Part shown: positions 48,504-58,591 of the stretch, one piece after another
Layout of the letters: the number at the start of each line of letters is the position of its first letter
Numbering within the stretch: the first letter of the stretch is position 1
Source: Pseudomonas lactucae
Lineage (GTDB): Bacteria > Pseudomonadota > Gammaproteobacteria > Pseudomonadales > Pseudomonadaceae
NCBI RefSeq assembly: GCF_016937615.1
Contig: NZ_JAFHKI010000013.1
Location: 54,889 to 118,888 of the forward strand
Direction: 5' to 3'
Length of the DNA: 64,000 bases
Notes under the pieces: generated by a model
What the model was told of the DNA's origin: nothing
The model's input: the letters and a program-made list of their open reading frames with translations, nothing else
The model's database searches: none
Position numbers and translations under genes: made by a program

Positions 48504-48937
48504 TCAGTCTCCCCAGTTACCGATATCGGCGGCATGCCCCTCGCCGCCCGGCGCGCCATCGGCGCCGAGGGAATACAGGTCGTAGCCACCATTGACGGTA
48601 CGCACGCCCGGGTTCAGGTATTGATAGGGCGTACCCCAAGGGTCGACCGGCACACTTTTCAGGTAGCCCTGGGGGTTCCAGTGCCTCGGCGATGGGCTGC
48701 CCGCGGGCCGTTTGCTCAAGGCCTCGAGGCCTTGCAGGGTCGACGGATAGTGCCCATTGTCGAGGCGGTACATCTCCAGGCTGGTGGCGACGGCCTGCAC
48801 ATCGGTCCTGGCCGCGGTCACCTTGGCCTGATCAGGCTCCCCATGAACTGCGGCACCACAATGGCCCCCAGCACCCCGATGATGACCACCACCACCATGA
48901 TTTCGATCAGGGTAAAACCGCGTTGTCCCTTGGGCAT
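48504..48937 (-). pseudogene. gspG: Type II secretion major pseudopilin GspG, frameshifted
   Basis: The start MPKGQRG/FTLIEIMVVVVIIGVLGAIVVPQFMG is the GspG prepilin leader and helix; the body continues in another frame as QAKVTAARTDVQAVATSLEMYRLDNGHYPS to the calcium-site end GADGAPGGEGHAADIGNW. One missing G in the run at 48839-48842 explains the break, giving 144 residues. Without it the protein would stop after about 38 residues and the pseudopilus could not form, so the integrity of this base decides whether the whole secretion system can work. Confidence 0.85.
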
Positions 48938-50143
48938 TCAGTTCACCAGTTGGTTAAGGCTGAGGATCGGCAACAGAATGGCCATGACGATCAGCAGCAC
49001 CACACCGCCCATCACCACCAGCATTGCCGGTTCGAACAAACTCACCACCAGCGTGATGCGGGCGGCGAGGCTTTTTTCCTGTTGCTCGGCGGCGCGCGCC
49101 AGCATCCTGTCGAGTTCACCGGCGCGTTCGCCGCTGGCAATCATGTGCAGCATCAGCGGCGGTATATCCCCACCGGCCTCGAGGCCTCGGGTCAACGTGC
49201 CGCCCTCTCGCACCGAGCGCGCGACATCGCACATGCGGCTGCGGATAGTCACGTTACCGATTACCGCCGCGGCAATTTCCAGCGCATCCACCAGAGGCAC
49301 GGCGCTCTTGCCAAGGATGGCCAAGGTACTGGCGAACCGGGCCGCCTCCATCTCACGAAACACACCCCCCAACAACGGCAGGCGCAGCATCAGGCGGTGC
49401 CACCGCCAGCGCCAGTGCGGCTGACGCAGGCTCCAACGCAGCAGCAGGCCTGCGCCCGCCAGCATCAGCGCGAGTACCCAGGCATATCCGCGCACACCCT
49501 GGCTGAGGGTGATCATCGCTTGGGTCAGCCAGGGCAACGGCTGGCCACTGTCGACGAAGATTTTCACCACATCCGGCACCACATAGCCGAGCAGGAAACC
49601 GACGATGGCCACGCAGGCAAACATCAACAACGCCGGATACACCAGCGCCAACTGGATCTTCTGGCGCGACGCCTGACGGGCTTCGGTATACGCCGCCAAC
49701 TGGTCAAGGACATGCCCCAAGTACCCAGAGCGCTCACCCGCCGCAATGGTGGCGCGCAACACATCAGGAAAGGCCCTGGGATAGGCGCCGAGGGCCGAAG
49801 CCAGGGATTGCCCCTCCATCACCCGGTCGCGTACCTGCGAGAGCATCGTGCTGACCCGGCGCCTCTGGCTTTGCTGGGCCACCGCTTGCAGTGCCTGTTC
49901 CAGCGGAAGCCCGGCCTGGACCAGGGTCGATAACTGCAAGGTCAACAGCGCCAGGTCCGCAGCGCTCATTCTCGTCGCCCCGCCCACTCCAGCCCCCATG
50001 CGTTCGCTTGCCAGTCGCATGCGGCTCGGCAGCAGGCCACGCTCACGTAGCAATTGCCGGGCATGGCGCGGGCTGTCGGCCTCTTGGCGCCCCTTGCATG
50101 AACGGCCAGATCGGTCATGGGCGCGATAGTCATAGGTAGGCAT
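48938..50143 (-). CDS. gspF: Type II secretion inner-membrane platform protein GspF
   Basis: A 401-residue polytopic protein with two GspF domains (about 65-190 and 270-390) and three membrane helices (LMFACVAIVGFLLGYVVP, WVLALMLAGAGLLLRW, LVVMGGVVLLIVMAILLPI). The N-terminus MPTYDYRAHDRSGR is typical. It overlaps nothing at its 5' side (2-bp gap to gspE) and abuts gspG. Confidence 0.9.
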   Translation of the reverse strand: MPTYDYRAHDRSGRSCKGRQEADSPRHARQLLRERGLLPSRMRLASERMGAGVGGATRMSAADLALLTLQLSTLVQAGLPLEQALQAVAQQSQRRRVSTMLSQVRDRVMEGQSLASALGAYPRAFPDVLRATIAAGERSGYLGHVLDQLAAYTEARQASRQKIQLALVYPALLMFACVAIVGFLLGYVVPDVVKIFVDSGQPLPWLTQAMITLSQGVRGYAWVLALMLAGAGLLLRWSLRQPHWRWRWHRLMLRLPLLGGVFREMEAARFASTLAILGKSAVPLVDALEIAAAVIGNVTIRSRMCDVARSVREGGTLTRGLEAGGDIPPLMLHMIASGERAGELDRMLARAAEQQEKSLAARITLVVSLFEPAMLVVMGGVVLLIVMAILLPILSLNQLVN

Positions 50144-50145
50144 GG

Positions 50146-51594
50146 CTAGTCTTCCTGGGTTACCCGCAGCAACTCATCCACGCTGGTCAGCCCTTCAAGC
50201 ACGCACCGACGACCATCCTCGAACAAGCTGCACGAGTACCGCCGTGCCTCGGCCAGTAGCGCCTGCTCACTGCCCCCCTGATGTATCAATGCGGACAGTG
50301 CCGGCGTAACCGTGACCAGTTCGTAGATACCGATACGCCCGCAGTAACCCTGCCGGCAGTTTTCGCAGCCCGCAGCCTTGAACACACGCGGCGCCTGGGC
50401 AGGATCGAGCCCCAGCCGGCGGCACACCTCGGCATCGGCCGCCACGGCGGTCTTGCAGGCGGGGCACAACGTGCGTAACAAGCGCTGCGCAAGTACACCC
50501 ACCAGGGACGAAGCCAGCAGATAAGCGTCTACGCCCATATCCACCAGGCGAGTGACGGCGCCAATCGCGCTGTTGGTGTGCAGCGTCGACAGCACCAGGT
50601 GCCCGGTGAGGGAAGCCTGAACGGCAATTTCGGCGGTTTCACTGTCCCTGATCTCGCCCACCATCACCACGTCCGGATCCTGGCGCAGGATCGCTCGCAA
50701 GCCACGCGCAAACGTCATGTCGACCTTGGGGTTGACCGGCGTCTGGCCGATGCCCGGCAGGTGATATTCAATCGGGTCTTCCACCGTAAGGATGTTGCGG
50801 GTCTGGTCATTGAGATGGGCCAGCGCGGCATACAAGCTGGTGGTCTTGCCCGAACCGGTCGGGCCGGTCACCAGGAAGATCCCGTGAGGTCTGCCAAGCA
50901 ATTGCTGCAACTGACTGAGGGTACTCGGCGACATCCCCAGGCGCGCCAGTTGCAGGCGCCCGGCCTGTTTGTCGAGCAGGCGCAGTACCACACGTTCGCC
51001 GTGAGCCGAAGGCAAGGTGGATACCCGTACGTCCACCTCATGCCCTGCCAGGCGCAGCGCCATGCGGCCGTCCTGCGGCACACGCTTTTCGGCGATATCC
51101 AGGCGTGCCATGACTTTGATTCGCGACACCAGCAAGGTCGCCAGCTCACGCCGTGGCCGCAGCATTTCGCGCAGTTGCCCATCAACGCGCATGCGTACTA
51201 CCAGCGTGTGCTCGAAGGTCTCCAGGTGGACATCCGAGGCCTTTGCCCGCACGGCCTCACTGAGCAATGCGTTGATCAACCGAATGATCGGCGCATCCCC
51301 TTGCTGCTCCAGCAGGTCGGCCGTTTGCGGCACCTGGTCCACCAGGCTGAACAAGTCCAGTTCCTCGTCCAAGCCTTGGGCGACCTGTTCAGCTGCCGCC
51401 TGCCCCTCGCTGTAAATCCTCGCCAACGCCAGAGCAAACGCTTCGTCAGTCACCAGGCGTGGCGGCAGTTCTTGCTCACACAGGCGCAGGGCCTCGGTAA
51501 TCGCGCTCAATGGCGTAGCGCCACGGACCATTAAATGTCCATCGTCGATCAGTACACCGAAACGCCGGGCAAACCCGAAGGGCAATGGCTTCAT
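50146..51594 (-). CDS. gspE: Type II secretion ATPase GspE
   Basis: A 482-residue hexameric traffic ATPase: N-terminal GspL-binding domain, Walker A GPTGSGKTT at about 244-252, Asp box (EDPIEYHLPGI), Walker B (RQDPDVVMVGEIRD), His box (TGHLVLSTLHTN) and a four-cysteine zinc site (CPAC ... CENC). It powers pseudopilus growth. The start overlaps the gspD stop by 4 bp. Confidence 0.93.
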   Translation of the reverse strand: MKPLPFGFARRFGVLIDDGHLMVRGATPLSAITEALRLCEQELPPRLVTDEAFALALARIYSEGQAAAEQVAQGLDEELDLFSLVDQVPQTADLLEQQGDAPIIRLINALLSEAVRAKASDVHLETFEHTLVVRMRVDGQLREMLRPRRELATLLVSRIKVMARLDIAEKRVPQDGRMALRLAGHEVDVRVSTLPSAHGERVVLRLLDKQAGRLQLARLGMSPSTLSQLQQLLGRPHGIFLVTGPTGSGKTTSLYAALAHLNDQTRNILTVEDPIEYHLPGIGQTPVNPKVDMTFARGLRAILRQDPDVVMVGEIRDSETAEIAVQASLTGHLVLSTLHTNSAIGAVTRLVDMGVDAYLLASSLVGVLAQRLLRTLCPACKTAVAADAEVCRRLGLDPAQAPRVFKAAGCENCRQGYCGRIGIYELVTVTPALSALIHQGGSEQALLAEARRYSCSLFEDGRRCVLEGLTSVDELLRVTQED

Positions 51595-53459
51595 TGGCTG
51601 ACCCCGGGACGCTGGCGCGGGTCGAACAATTGCGCCGCTTCATCGGGCAATTGCATGGCGCCAGGTGGACGCTCGCCGCGCAAGTCCTGATAGCGTTCCT
51701 GGCTGAGCCTGGACAAGTCCTGGCCACTGCGGACGATCGTCGGGCGCAGGAAGACCATCAGGTTGCTCTTGACCTGGGTATCACGGCTCCAGCGAAACAA
51801 TGCGCCCAGGTAAGGAATGTCACGCAACAGCGGCACACCGCTGGCCTGCGTTCGTACGCTGTCCTTGATCAGGCCACCGATCACGATGATCTCGCCATCA
51901 TCCGCCAGGATCGTGCTTTTGAGCGCGCGCTTGTTGGTGATCAGGTCAGAGGAGTCGACGCCGGCGACCGCAGGCGCGATATCGGACACCTCTTGCGCGA
52001 CTTCCAGGCGCAGGGTCGAGCCCTCGTTGATATAGGGCTTGATCTTGAGGCTGATCCCGACGTCCTTGCGCTCCACCGTAGTGAAGGGATTATCCGCACC
52101 GCTGCTGTTGGTCGCGTAGGAGCCGGTCTTGAACGGCACGTTCTGACCGACGATGATTTCCGCCTCCTGGTTGTCCAGGGTCAGCAGACTCGGCGTCGAT
52201 AACAGGTTGCTACGCGTGTTGCTGGCCAGGGCGGATACCAACGCACCGAATCGATCGCCACCCAGCTTGAGCAGGGCCCCCTCCGGCGCGACGGTTTTAT
52301 CATCGAACTTGAGCGCGCCAAGGATCGGGATACCAGTACCGGGGAAGTTCACGAGCCCTTGGCTGCTACCGCGATTGAACGACCATTGCACCCCCAGTGC
52401 CTCGCTGATATCACCGCTGACTTCAACGATGGCGGCGTGAATCAATACTTGGGCGCGCGGCTGGTCCAGCTCGCGCACGATGCCCTCAAGGGTGGCCAGT
52501 TGTACCGCTTCGGCAACGACCACCAGAGCATTCTGGCTTTCATCGGCCCTGACCATGAAAGGCGCGTTGGCCGTCGATTCTTTCAGGGCTGCGCCGGAGG
52601 GTTGGGTTTTCATCCCTTGCCCCATGGAATCCAGCACCTCGGCCAATTGCTTGGCGTCGCTGTAGCGCAGGCGGATGACGCGGGCATTGTCCAGGCGGGC
52701 GGGCGTCGCCGTATCCAGGCTACGCGCCAGTTGCACCAGACGCTGGCGCGCAGCCGCCGTGCCCACGATCACCAGCCGGTTGCTACGCGTATCGGCCAGC
52801 ACCTGGATGGGACTGTCGGCACTCTGCTTGCCGATGGACGCCTCCATCAGGCGCGCAATATCTGCCGCCACACCATGCTGCAAGACCACCAGTTCGTGCG
52901 CATTCTTCGCACCGGAATCCAACTGCCGGACGACATCGCCAATACGACGCACATTGCGAGCGGTATCCGTGATCACCAACGCATTGGCTGATACCGAAGG
53001 ACCGACGTAACCGTTGGCCGAAATCAATGGCCGCACCAGTCCCGCCAGATCTGCTGCGTTGCTGGCCCCCAAGGCAATGACTTGAGTGACGAACTGCTGT
53101 GCAGCCGATACCTGCGCGTCGGCATCACCGGACTGGCTCTTGGCCTGGGCTGCCGGAATGATGAGCAACTGGTCGCCTTGGTCGATCACCGTAAAATCAT
53201 GGGCATCGAGCACACTGTAAAACAGTCGTCGCACACCCTCGCGATCCAACGCCTGACGCGACACCACGCTGATGCGTCCCTGGACCGTCGGGTCCAGGAT
53301 CACCGTGGTGTCGAGGATACTCGACATCTCCTCCACGACATCGCGCAGCTCGGCATCGTTCATCGCCAACTGCCAGCGTTGCTCTGCTGCCAACGATTGC
53401 CCGGCATACCACAACATGCCTAGCATCAATGCCCCGACAGCGCCTTTCAGGGTACTCAT
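51591..53459 (-). CDS. gspD: Type II secretion outer-membrane secretin GspD
   Basis: A 622-residue secretin with signal peptide ending GQSLAAEQ, the periplasmic N0-N3 domains, and the C-terminal secretin barrel with the VPFKTGSYATNSSG and DIPYLGALF segments. It forms the exit channel. The open frame extends upstream, but ATG at 53459 begins the signal peptide, after an AGGAG. The short C-terminal tail may be the pilotin-binding S domain; no pilotin gene is in the operon. Confidence 0.92.
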   Translation of the reverse strand: MSTLKGAVGALMLGMLWYAGQSLAAEQRWQLAMNDAELRDVVEEMSSILDTTVILDPTVQGRISVVSRQALDREGVRRLFYSVLDAHDFTVIDQGDQLLIIPAAQAKSQSGDADAQVSAAQQFVTQVIALGASNAADLAGLVRPLISANGYVGPSVSANALVITDTARNVRRIGDVVRQLDSGAKNAHELVVLQHGVAADIARLMEASIGKQSADSPIQVLADTRSNRLVIVGTAAARQRLVQLARSLDTATPARLDNARVIRLRYSDAKQLAEVLDSMGQGMKTQPSGAALKESTANAPFMVRADESQNALVVVAEAVQLATLEGIVRELDQPRAQVLIHAAIVEVSGDISEALGVQWSFNRGSSQGLVNFPGTGIPILGALKFDDKTVAPEGALLKLGGDRFGALVSALASNTRSNLLSTPSLLTLDNQEAEIIVGQNVPFKTGSYATNSSGADNPFTTVERKDVGISLKIKPYINEGSTLRLEVAQEVSDIAPAVAGVDSSDLITNKRALKSTILADDGEIIVIGGLIKDSVRTQASGVPLLRDIPYLGALFRWSRDTQVKSNLMVFLRPTIVRSGQDLSRLSQERYQDLRGERPPGAMQLPDEAAQLFDPRQRPGVSQ

Positions 53460-53463
53460 GGGC

Positions 53464-53961
53464 CTAGTGACTCCTGGTTTTTTCGACCGTAGGCCGTAAA
53501 TGAACGGTGGCGGCCGAGCTCTGCACCTGCGCAAGCTGAAGAAATCGCCCGGTGCTTGCCCTGTGCAGGTTCAGCGACTCTTCACGCCCCTGGCGCCACA
53601 ACACCACCTGCGCCGTCTCGATGCGACGCAGCACGCTGCCTCCCGGCAAGCGCTCGCCGGTACGGTAAAACCGCGCCCCGTCAGGGCCGTCCAAAAGCGC
53701 GCGCGAATCGCTGTCGTTGGCAACTACAATGGCCCGCAGTGTCAGCGGCTCGGCACTGTTCAAGCGACTGCCTTGGGTCGCCAGGCCAAACACTGTCGCC
53801 ACTGCAAGGGGATTGAGCGTGACGGCCTGCGGTGCCGCGGCTACCGGCAGAGGCGCCGTCGGCACAGATGTAATCGACGCTTGGCGCAACTGCCATTCTT
53901 GATAGGCGAGCGTGAGCCCATAGCTTAAAGGCAATAGCAGCAACAATACGGTCGGCTTCAT
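53464..53961 (-). CDS. gspC: Type II secretion protein GspC, short form
   Basis: A 165-residue GspC with an N-terminal membrane helix (VLLLLLPLSYGLTLAY) and the homology region (LFGLATQGS-like LNPLAVATVFGLATQGSRL, then LRAIVVANDSDSRALLDG) that touches the secretin N0 domain. It stops after that region, so the C-terminal PDZ or coiled-coil part of longer GspCs is missing. It is the first gene of the operon, 4 bp before gspD. Confidence 0.8.
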   Translation of the reverse strand: MKPTVLLLLLPLSYGLTLAYQEWQLRQASITSVPTAPLPVAAAPQAVTLNPLAVATVFGLATQGSRLNSAEPLTLRAIVVANDSDSRALLDGPDGARFYRTGERLPGGSVLRRIETAQVVLWRQGREESLNLHRASTGRFLQLAQVQSSAATVHLRPTVEKTRSH

Positions 53962-54082
53962 AGCGAGAAATCAAAACCTTGAAACAAATAGCATCAAGTA
54001 ACAGAGACCCACGAAAGTCCTGGCAACGGACCAACCTAGAGGCGCCATCAATTAATACAGCCTGTTAAAAAAGTATTCATAT

Positions 54083-54123
54083 AAGAAAAAACACCCAGGC
54101 AAGTTCGATACAACTTGCCTGGG
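54083..54123 (-). terminator. Rho-independent terminator of the gbpA gene
   Basis: A perfect 12-bp stem (CCCAGGCAAGTT with AACTTGCCTGGG) with loop CGATAC lies 17 bp past the gbpA stop and is followed on the minus strand by a run of T residues. It insulates gbpA from the gsp operon, so the two are separate transcripts. Confidence 0.9.
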
Positions 54124-54140
54124 CTTAGTTGACTAATGAA

Positions 54141-55601
54141 TCAAAGTTGATCCCACGCCGCCTGCCAGTGATGGCCTACCCCCGGTTCGAAGCCGTTGGC
54201 AGTGGGCAGGTATTGTTTGCAGTAACCCGACGCAGGGAACGGTTTGCACTCATAAACTTCACCCGTTTTCGAATGCAATACGCGGGTACCCGCTTCGTAG
54301 CTTGCCAGCCCTTCAGGGAAGACGAAGTGATAGTCCTTCGCCCCGCCTTCACCCGTCAGGTTCACAGGCTGGGTATCCTGGCGCGTGGTACGCCCATCGA
54401 CCGTGGTGCCCAGCAGCGTCATATGATGCGTGCCCGGCTCGCTACGCACGTCCATTTCCAGCCAGTTGCTGTAGCCCTGCGCGAGGGCCTTGAGCGTGCC
54501 GACCGACTTGTTGTTGGCATCGAACAGCGTGGCTTCGACGTTCATGTCGCGGTTGGCGATCATCGCAAAGCGTACCTTTGCGCGGCCCTTGTCCAATACG
54601 TACTCGCTGGCGATTGCGGACAACGCCATGCGCGCCTGCGTGTCCTCCTTGACGTCCAGGGTCAGCTCATAGCGAATAACGCCGCTGTCCTTTTGAGCGA
54701 ACAGATTGTTGCTGCCTTTGACAGGGGCAATATTGCCCTGCTCATCGCGAATGCCCGCCTGGATCAGGGTCTGGGACTGATTGACCTTTTCAGCCAGCTT
54801 GAACGACCAGTTCTGCGGTTGACCCTCGTCGACGCTATCAATCGTGATTTCAACCGAATAGGCCGCGCTCTCGCCACTAGCGCTGAAAGCCCGGGCCTTG
54901 ACCTTGTCACCCACCAGCAACGTAGCGGATGGCGCGATGCTACCAACGGCGCTCCAACCGCCCGGCAACTCGGGCTCCGCCAGGATGTTCACATCGACCA
55001 CGTTATAGAAGGCCGCGTCGGTATCACCGACCGTCCAGACGCCTAGGATCACATGTGGCCCACTCTTATCCTGGGGGATCACACAGGCATGCTTGTCGCC
55101 ACTGACGGGAAGCACATTGCCACCATCCACCGCACAGAATGGCGTACCGTCAAACGATGCACGCTTGAGCGGTTCGTTGGGGTTCCAGCCATTACGGGTA
55201 ATGAAGTACTCATGTTTGGTGGCTGGGTGCGCCGCCGTGTATTTCCAGTCGAAGTTGATGTTTCTGTCTTTGATTTCGGTCTGGTACCAACGATTGGCGG
55301 ATTGGGCGTCCATGGCCGAGAACAGGCCGATACCACCGCTGGCGATCTTGCCGTCCATAGGGCCCTGCAACGGAGCACCGCCTACCCCGGCGGGAAACCC
55401 TTTGAAGGTTTCACCCACACTTTGCGGCTCGTATTGCGCGCCGCCGCAATCTTTGTTCAGGCCTTTCTGGCATTGGAAGGCGCGTGAAGGTGGATCGTTC
55501 AGATAACCATGCGCCTGTGCACTCTGAGCGGGTATCAACAATGCACTTAACAACGCCAGCGAAGAAACACCGCCCCAACGTGACAGGTCTTTTTTCATCA
55601 T
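54141..55601 (-). CDS. gbpA: GbpA-like chitin-active AA10 lytic polysaccharide monooxygenase
   Basis: A 486-residue secreted protein. The signal peptide is cleaved at AQA/HGYLND, exposing His31 as the N-terminal copper ligand; the second ligand is in TKHEYFITRNGW. After the AA10 catalytic domain (about 31-205) come GbpA-type middle domains and a small C-terminal chitin-binding module with cysteines (YECKPFPASGYCKQY ... WQAAW). Such enzymes cut crystalline chitin oxidatively or promote adhesion; V. cholerae GbpA leaves the cell by type II secretion. It is encoded just before the gsp operon, so it is the leading cargo candidate. MM start; either Met is possible. Confidence 0.9.
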   Translation of the reverse strand: MMKKDLSRWGGVSSLALLSALLIPAQSAQAHGYLNDPPSRAFQCQKGLNKDCGGAQYEPQSVGETFKGFPAGVGGAPLQGPMDGKIASGGIGLFSAMDAQSANRWYQTEIKDRNINFDWKYTAAHPATKHEYFITRNGWNPNEPLKRASFDGTPFCAVDGGNVLPVSGDKHACVIPQDKSGPHVILGVWTVGDTDAAFYNVVDVNILAEPELPGGWSAVGSIAPSATLLVGDKVKARAFSASGESAAYSVEITIDSVDEGQPQNWSFKLAEKVNQSQTLIQAGIRDEQGNIAPVKGSNNLFAQKDSGVIRYELTLDVKEDTQARMALSAIASEYVLDKGRAKVRFAMIANRDMNVEATLFDANNKSVGTLKALAQGYSNWLEMDVRSEPGTHHMTLLGTTVDGRTTRQDTQPVNLTGEGGAKDYHFVFPEGLASYEAGTRVLHSKTGEVYECKPFPASGYCKQYLPTANGFEPGVGHHWQAAWDQL

Positions 55602-55926
55602 TAAATTCGAGCCCTACTTAACCAGACAATAAAAACCACATCCGAAAATATGGAATACGTTTTTTAAGGTTTCTGTACTACGTTCGGGATCGAATTTTAC
55701 GGATAGAGAAATTAATTAATGTAGGAATAGTTGAATATTACCAACCGAATTCTCTCAAAAAACAAAAACACCACGTTAGAGCAGGAATAGTCCTACGCAC
55801 TGAAACAATTTAAACGAATTGTGGCCAGGCGATAAGAAATCCGCCCAGCCATAAACAGTTTTTTCAAGTTATCAGTGACAACATCACCCTCTTATTGAAA
55901 GAGGGTGATGACGTAAATCCTTGGGA
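55602..55926. other. AT-rich spacer between gbpA and hemE
   Basis: A 325-bp region clearly richer in A and T than the rest of the window. It must hold the gbpA promoter on one side. The only obvious structure is the hairpin at 55882-55910 next to hemE. No gene is seen. Confidence 0.55.
55882..55910 (-). terminator. Strong hairpin downstream of hemE
   Basis: CATCACCCTCTT and AAGAGGGTGATG make a perfect 12-bp stem with a 5-base loop, 17 bp past the hemE stop. Neither side has a good T-tract, so it may be a processing or stabilising hairpin rather than a classical terminator. Confidence 0.5.
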
Positions 55927-56994
55927 CTACACGTGATATTGCGCGGACAACTCATGCACCGCCTGCAGGAAAGCCCCGGCATGCTCAGGATTCACTTCAG
56001 GCGTAATGCCATGACCCAGGTTAAACACATGACCGGTGCCCTTGCCATAGCTGGCCAGAATGCGTCCGACTTCGGCGCGGATCGCTTCTGGCTTGGCGTA
56101 CAGCACGGTCGGGTCCATGTTGCCTTGCAGGGCAACCTGGTTGCCGACGCGACGGCGCGCTTCGCCGAGGTCGCAGGTCCAGTCCAGGCCCAATGCATCG
56201 GCGCCCGCGTCAGCGATGCTTTCCAGCCACAGGCCGCCGCCTTTGGTGAACATGATCACCGGAACCTTGCGGCCTTCGTGTTCACGGATCAGGCCGCTGA
56301 CGATCTTGCGCATGTAGGCCAGGGAGAACTCCTGGTACGCCGCCGCCGACAGGTTGCCACCCCAGGTGTCGAAAATCTGTACTGCTTGGGCACCCGCCAT
56401 GATCTGACCGTTGAGGTAGGACGTGACCGACTGCGCCAGCTTGTCCAGCAACAGGTGCATGGCTTGCGGGTTGTCGTAGAGCATGGCTTTGGTCTTGCGG
56501 AAGTCTTTCGACGAGCCGCCTTCGACCATGTAGGTGGCCAGGGTCCAGGGGCTGCCGGAGAAACCGATCAGCGGCACGCGGCCGTTCAGCTCGCGGCGGA
56601 TGGTGCTCACGGCGTCCATCACGTAGCCCAGGTCTTTGTGTGGGTCAGGGATCGGCAGGGCTTCGATATCGGCCAGGGTGCTGACGACTTTCTTGAAGCG
56701 CGGGCCTTCGCCGGTTTCGAAGTACAGGCCTTGGCCCATGGCGTCAGGGATGGTGAGGATATCGGAGAAGAGGATGGCCGCATCCAGTTGTGGGTAGCGA
56801 TCCAGCGGCTGCATCGTGACTTCGCAGGCGAACTCCGGGTTCATGCACAGGCTCATGAAATCACCGGCGTTGGCGCGACTGGCGCGGTATTCCGGCAGGT
56901 AGCGACCGGCTTGACGCATCATCCACACCGGGGTGACGTCTACGGGTTGCTTGAGCAGGGCACGAAGGAAACGGTCGTTCTTGAGGGCAGTCAT
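55927..56994 (-). CDS. hemE: Uroporphyrinogen decarboxylase HemE
   Basis: A 355-residue cytoplasmic enzyme that converts uroporphyrinogen III to coproporphyrinogen III in haem synthesis. The signature [12 protein letters not shown] and the catalytic aspartate segment [14 protein letters not shown] are present, with [16 protein letters not shown] later. Length is as expected. It follows gltD on the same strand after 143 bp containing a dispersed repeat. Confidence 0.96.
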   Translation of the reverse strand: MTALKNDRFLRALLKQPVDVTPVWMMRQAGRYLPEYRASRANAGDFMSLCMNPEFACEVTMQPLDRYPQLDAAILFSDILTIPDAMGQGLYFETGEGPRFKKVVSTLADIEALPIPDPHKDLGYVMDAVSTIRRELNGRVPLIGFSGSPWTLATYMVEGGSSKDFRKTKAMLYDNPQAMHLLLDKLAQSVTSYLNGQIMAGAQAVQIFDTWGGNLSAAAYQEFSLAYMRKIVSGLIREHEGRKVPVIMFTKGGGLWLESIADAGADALGLDWTCDLGEARRRVGNQVALQGNMDPTVLYAKPEAIRAEVGRILASYGKGTGHVFNLGHGITPEVNPEHAGAFLQAVHELSAQYHV

Positions 56995-57064
56995 GTCGGC
57001 ATCCGCAAAAAAAGTGCGGGCATTTTCTCAGAGCGAGACGGAGAAAGACAGTGACTAGCGACAA

Positions 57065-57129
57065 GCTACAAGCTGCAAGTGAAAAGCGCTGTTGCTTCAA
57101 CTTGCCGCTTGCAGCTTATAGCTCGAAGC
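57065..57129. repeat. Intergenic imperfect palindromic repeat, copy 2
   Basis: The opening GCTACAAGCTGCAAGT is identical to copy 1 at 10465-10480, and the segment closes with CTTGCAGCTTATAGCTCGAAGC, again allowing a long hairpin with a variable centre. It lies between hemE and gltD. Confidence 0.65.
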
Positions 57130-57137
57130 GGGCGTCG

Positions 57138-58568
<1,431 letters not shown>

Positions 58569-58591
58569 TCATCAAACTCTTCAGGCGCATA

